The notes under the pieces were generated by a model. It was not told the origin of the DNA. It worked only from the letters and a program-made list of their open reading frames with translations, and searched no databases. The position numbers and the translations under genes are program-made. A DNA stretch of 64,000 bases from Turnera subulata (Eukaryota; Streptophyta; Magnoliopsida; Malpighiales; Passifloraceae), in NCBI GenBank assembly GCA_028386065.3, contig JAKUCV010007264.1, positions 63,954 through 127,953 of the forward strand, written 5' to 3'. Each line of letters begins with the position of its first letter. Position 1 is the first letter of the stretch. This document shows, piece after piece, positions 61,545 through 64,000 of this stretch.

Positions 61545-62083
61545 TTGCAGTCCAAGAAGAAAATAGACCATGGCTTAGATGGGTTAAAAAGTCTCCTTCT
61601 AGTTAATTGGTTTTACATTCGTTGTCTCTTTTTATTTATTTTTACTCATATTGTCCCCCAAATCTCGTTTACGGACACATTGTTCTTTTTACACCATATA
61701 GACGATGATTTACCTCGGTGCTGCTGCCGATAATTTCTTTTTTTTTTAATAAATCAGAATTACATAAGTAATCCCAATCCAATCTCCAAAATCCCCTTTC
61801 AATCCCGTCCATTGGGATCAAACTCATGATCAATTGCAATCCAATCCAAAGGAGATGCCACTCCACCACAACTAGTGTTGGCATATCATTTTCTTTTTTA
61901 TTTCGCCTAATATGCATTATCTATTACTATCAAAATTTAAAAATATATGCGTTATCTATTGGAAAAAAAAAAAGAAAACAAAAATGTGTTCTCTTCAGTC
62001 TTTAGGCAAAATTATCAGTTCTGAAGATCCCATCCATAGTCACACTCAAAATCACTCCCAACCTCAATTCTAGTTGTCGTCTC
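61545..62083. other. downstream intergenic DNA
   Basis: No further gene is visible. It may hold the 3' UTR of the small ORF. Homopolymer runs lie at 61737-61748 and 61961-61975. Confidence 0.4.
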
Positions 62084-62091
62084 GTCCTTAC

Positions 62092-62616
62092 TAGGGATGG
62101 CAATGAGTGTCTGTTAACAGGGAATCCGCGGGGAATCCCCGAATGGGGAACGGGGATGGGGGCAATTTTCCCCCCGCGGGGGTGGGAACGGGGGACGTTT
62201 TGGCCCCGTGGGGAATTTGGGAATGGGGGCGGGGAATGCTCCCCCCGACCCACGGGGACCCCGACCCGCGGGGACCCCGAATAAGCAATCTAGTATGTAA
62301 TCAAGAATAAAGACAATGAACTAGTAACAATCTTTAATTTTCTTGTCTTATATTTTGAATCATGTAAGCCAAAACAATTAAATTTGTTTATAAGTTAGCT
62401 TTGATTACTTTTTAAAAAATATATATTTTACTAATTTTTATCTATCAAATTGGGGAATGGGGTCCCCGTGGGGATCCGATTCCCCGCAGGGAACGGGGAT
62501 GGGGGCAATTTTCCCCCCGAACGGGGAATGGGGATGGGGACGGGGGAACATTTCGAAAACGAAGGTGGGGGTGGGGAACCTTCCCCCGCGGGGACCCCGA
62601 CCCATTGCCATCCCTA
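62092..62616. mobile_element. hAT-type MITE with perfect 8-bp TSD GTCCTTAC
   Basis: GTCCTTAC occurs at 62084-62091 and 62617-62624. The element begins TAGGGATGGCAATG and ends CATTGCCATCCCTA, a perfect inverted repeat of 14 bp. These ends plus an 8-bp duplication are typical of hAT transposons. Both arms are long and G/C-rich (62092-62283 and 62452-62616), with repeated GGGGAAY and CCCCG tracts. They flank an AT-rich core. There is no transposase. Confidence 0.93.
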
Positions 62617-62624
62617 GTCCTTAC

Positions 62625-63414
62625 CTTATTTGTTAGTGTAAAAACAACTGCACCTCCACCTCAACTGAAATACAACTCGTCACCGAGCCACCATGAACTC
62701 TACATATCATTATTACCATAAATATAAACATAAAAGCTTCAGGAGGGGTTGGGCCTCTCCTTACCCATAGATTTGCCCTTGCAGTTGCTAATTTCAAGAA
62801 TGACCAAAACAAGGATCGCTAGAGAAGACCAAAAGAAATTCGTTGTTTGATGGCGACTTTTGCGGTCGCGGCCGGTTGAGCGGAGACGATTGCTTTCGTT
62901 GTGGGTTGTGTTTGCTTGGGGAAGGAGAAGCTTCTCGAAGCATTAGCTGTTCTCGGAGAAGAAGAGAAGCGGCCCTATGCGATGACGATGATGGCATTTT
63001 GTTAGGAGAAAAAGCCTTTGGCATGCATGTAATCAGAAGTAGGAAAAAAACGACGTTGCTTTTTGAAAATGATTTATTTAATATAATAATAATTTTAGAA
63101 ATTAAAATTTGAAAATAAAAGGATAAAACGAAATAAATAAATAGGCAGATTGTGGGCCCATGGGACACCTGTTAGCATCACGACAAATTACCAACTATAA
63201 GGTGTAAAAAGGACAATATGTTTTAATAAAACAAGACTTGAGGGACAACATACGAACAGGAACCGACAAATGCAAAACTCATTAACTGGAGGGACATAAA
63301 AGACTTTCGGCTTAGATGATGCCCTATATCCCTTTATTAGGCGCGGAGCGAATGCATGTATTGTATTGTAATTTTTTTTATGGGGAGGGGGATTATTATT
63401 TGTATTCAACAAGG
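62625..63414. other. intergenic DNA with a GC-richer patch
   Basis: The patch at 62850-63000 has overlapping ORFs on both strands, one rich in Ser/Pro and one in Cys/Gly, without a recognisable domain. I see no convincing gene. Confidence 0.35.
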
Positions 63415-63980
63415 TTATTAAAACTGGACCAGACCGGCCAGTTCAACTGGGTTTAATCGAGAATGTTTCAGACCTATTTGTTACGGTTTTTGCAATGGTT
63501 TGTTAACCACAGTTTTTACCGGTTGAATCACTATTTTTCCAATTAAAATTCAAAAAAATGGTGTGACTAACATTTTAACCTATGACCTCCTATTGACATT
63601 TAACGTCTCCAACTAACCAAACTATTATAAATTAATGATATTTTTAGATAAATTTTGTTATATGTTGAGAATAACTTTAATTTTGACTTCTACAATATTA
63701 GAAAGATATATATATAGTCAAAGTTTCATTGTATAATATTTTAAATTTTAAGAAATAAATTATACTAATATTAATTAAAGTTTTTATCATCATCACTTTA
63801 TTTATTTCATCATATATTATAAAAAAGATAATTTTAATTATTAATTAGTTATTTTTGTGAGTATTAAACATCATAAAATTATTATGATGAATATATCTTG
63901 ACTAATTTTTTAAAAATTTAACGTATTTTAATAAAATGGTCGAACCCTGGTCAAATCTGGCTGGACCCTGATTTTCTTGA
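63415..63980. mobile_element. possible inverted-repeat transposon remnant, AT-rich core
   Basis: The left end (ACTGGACCAGACCGGCCAG) and the inverted right end (CAGGGTCCAGCCAGATTTG) are weakly alike and resemble the GGACCGGCCGGTT-type ends common in plant non-autonomous DNA elements. The core is very AT-rich. Ends and target duplication cannot be fixed. Confidence 0.3.
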
Positions 63981-64000
63981 ACATTCCCCTTTGCCAGTTC

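Overview
This window comes from the nuclear genome of a flowering plant, probably a eudicot. The evidence is a plant-type beta-tubulin gene with introns, plant Ty1-copia and Ty3-gypsy LTR retrotransposons, a Cassandra-type 5S-bearing TRIM, tRNA-derived SINEs, a hAT-type MITE and inserted mitochondrial and plastid DNA. Genes are sparse and retrotransposons are nested in each other, as expected of heterochromatic or pericentromeric plant DNA. The species cannot be told from the sequence.

Layout. 1-2.6 kb: an intact beta-tubulin gene on the minus strand (three coding exons plus a probable leader intron). 3.1-4.6 kb: a solo LTR with a perfect 5-bp target-site duplication (TSD). 6.3-26.0 kb: a three-level nest. 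A dead Ty1-copia element (TSD TAAAT) holds a Tekay/Del-like Ty3-gypsy chromovirus (TSD GAACC, minus strand). The 5' LTR of that chromovirus holds a 3.25-kb solo LTR (TSD GGGTC). 26.8-27.1 kb: two SINEs head to tail sharing three copies of one target site. 30.5-33.3 kb: three inverted-repeat elements; the last two sit in a TA microsatellite and one carries an array of GGTCGACCT-like motifs. 33.5-35.7 kb: organellar DNA with broken mitochondrial sdh4 and sdh3 and a plastid petD fragment.

36.2-45.7 kb: a decayed Myb/SANT-like (Myb_DNA-bind_3) gene whose 3' part is interrupted by a young Ty3-gypsy element (TSD TAGAC, CRM-like). Its polyprotein keeps one reading frame but carries six in-frame stops, and its C-terminal tail is encoded inside the 3' LTR. 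46.2 kb: a SINE with a 15-bp TSD. 46.5-48.6 kb: a retroposed, broken DUF4283/zinc-knuckle sequence with a 16-bp TSD. 49.3-55.75 kb: a Cassandra-like TRIM (TSD TGAAT) split by a large gypsy remnant with a 4.4-kb LTR (TSD AGAAT). 56.3-59.6 kb: a second solo LTR of the family seen at 19.9 kb. 61.2-61.5 kb: a possible small plant gene. 62.1-62.6 kb: a hAT-type MITE with a perfect 8-bp TSD.

Only the tubulin gene, and perhaps the 61.3-kb ORF, look functional. No new enzyme system is visible. The most unusual signals are structural: a promoter-like and leader-like layout shared by several unrelated LTR elements, a conserved LTR hairpin, a shared non-canonical primer-binding-site-like motif, the plastid-mitochondrion-nucleus mosaic, the GGTCGACC array, and a 169-bp duplication joined at a single N that looks like an assembly artefact.
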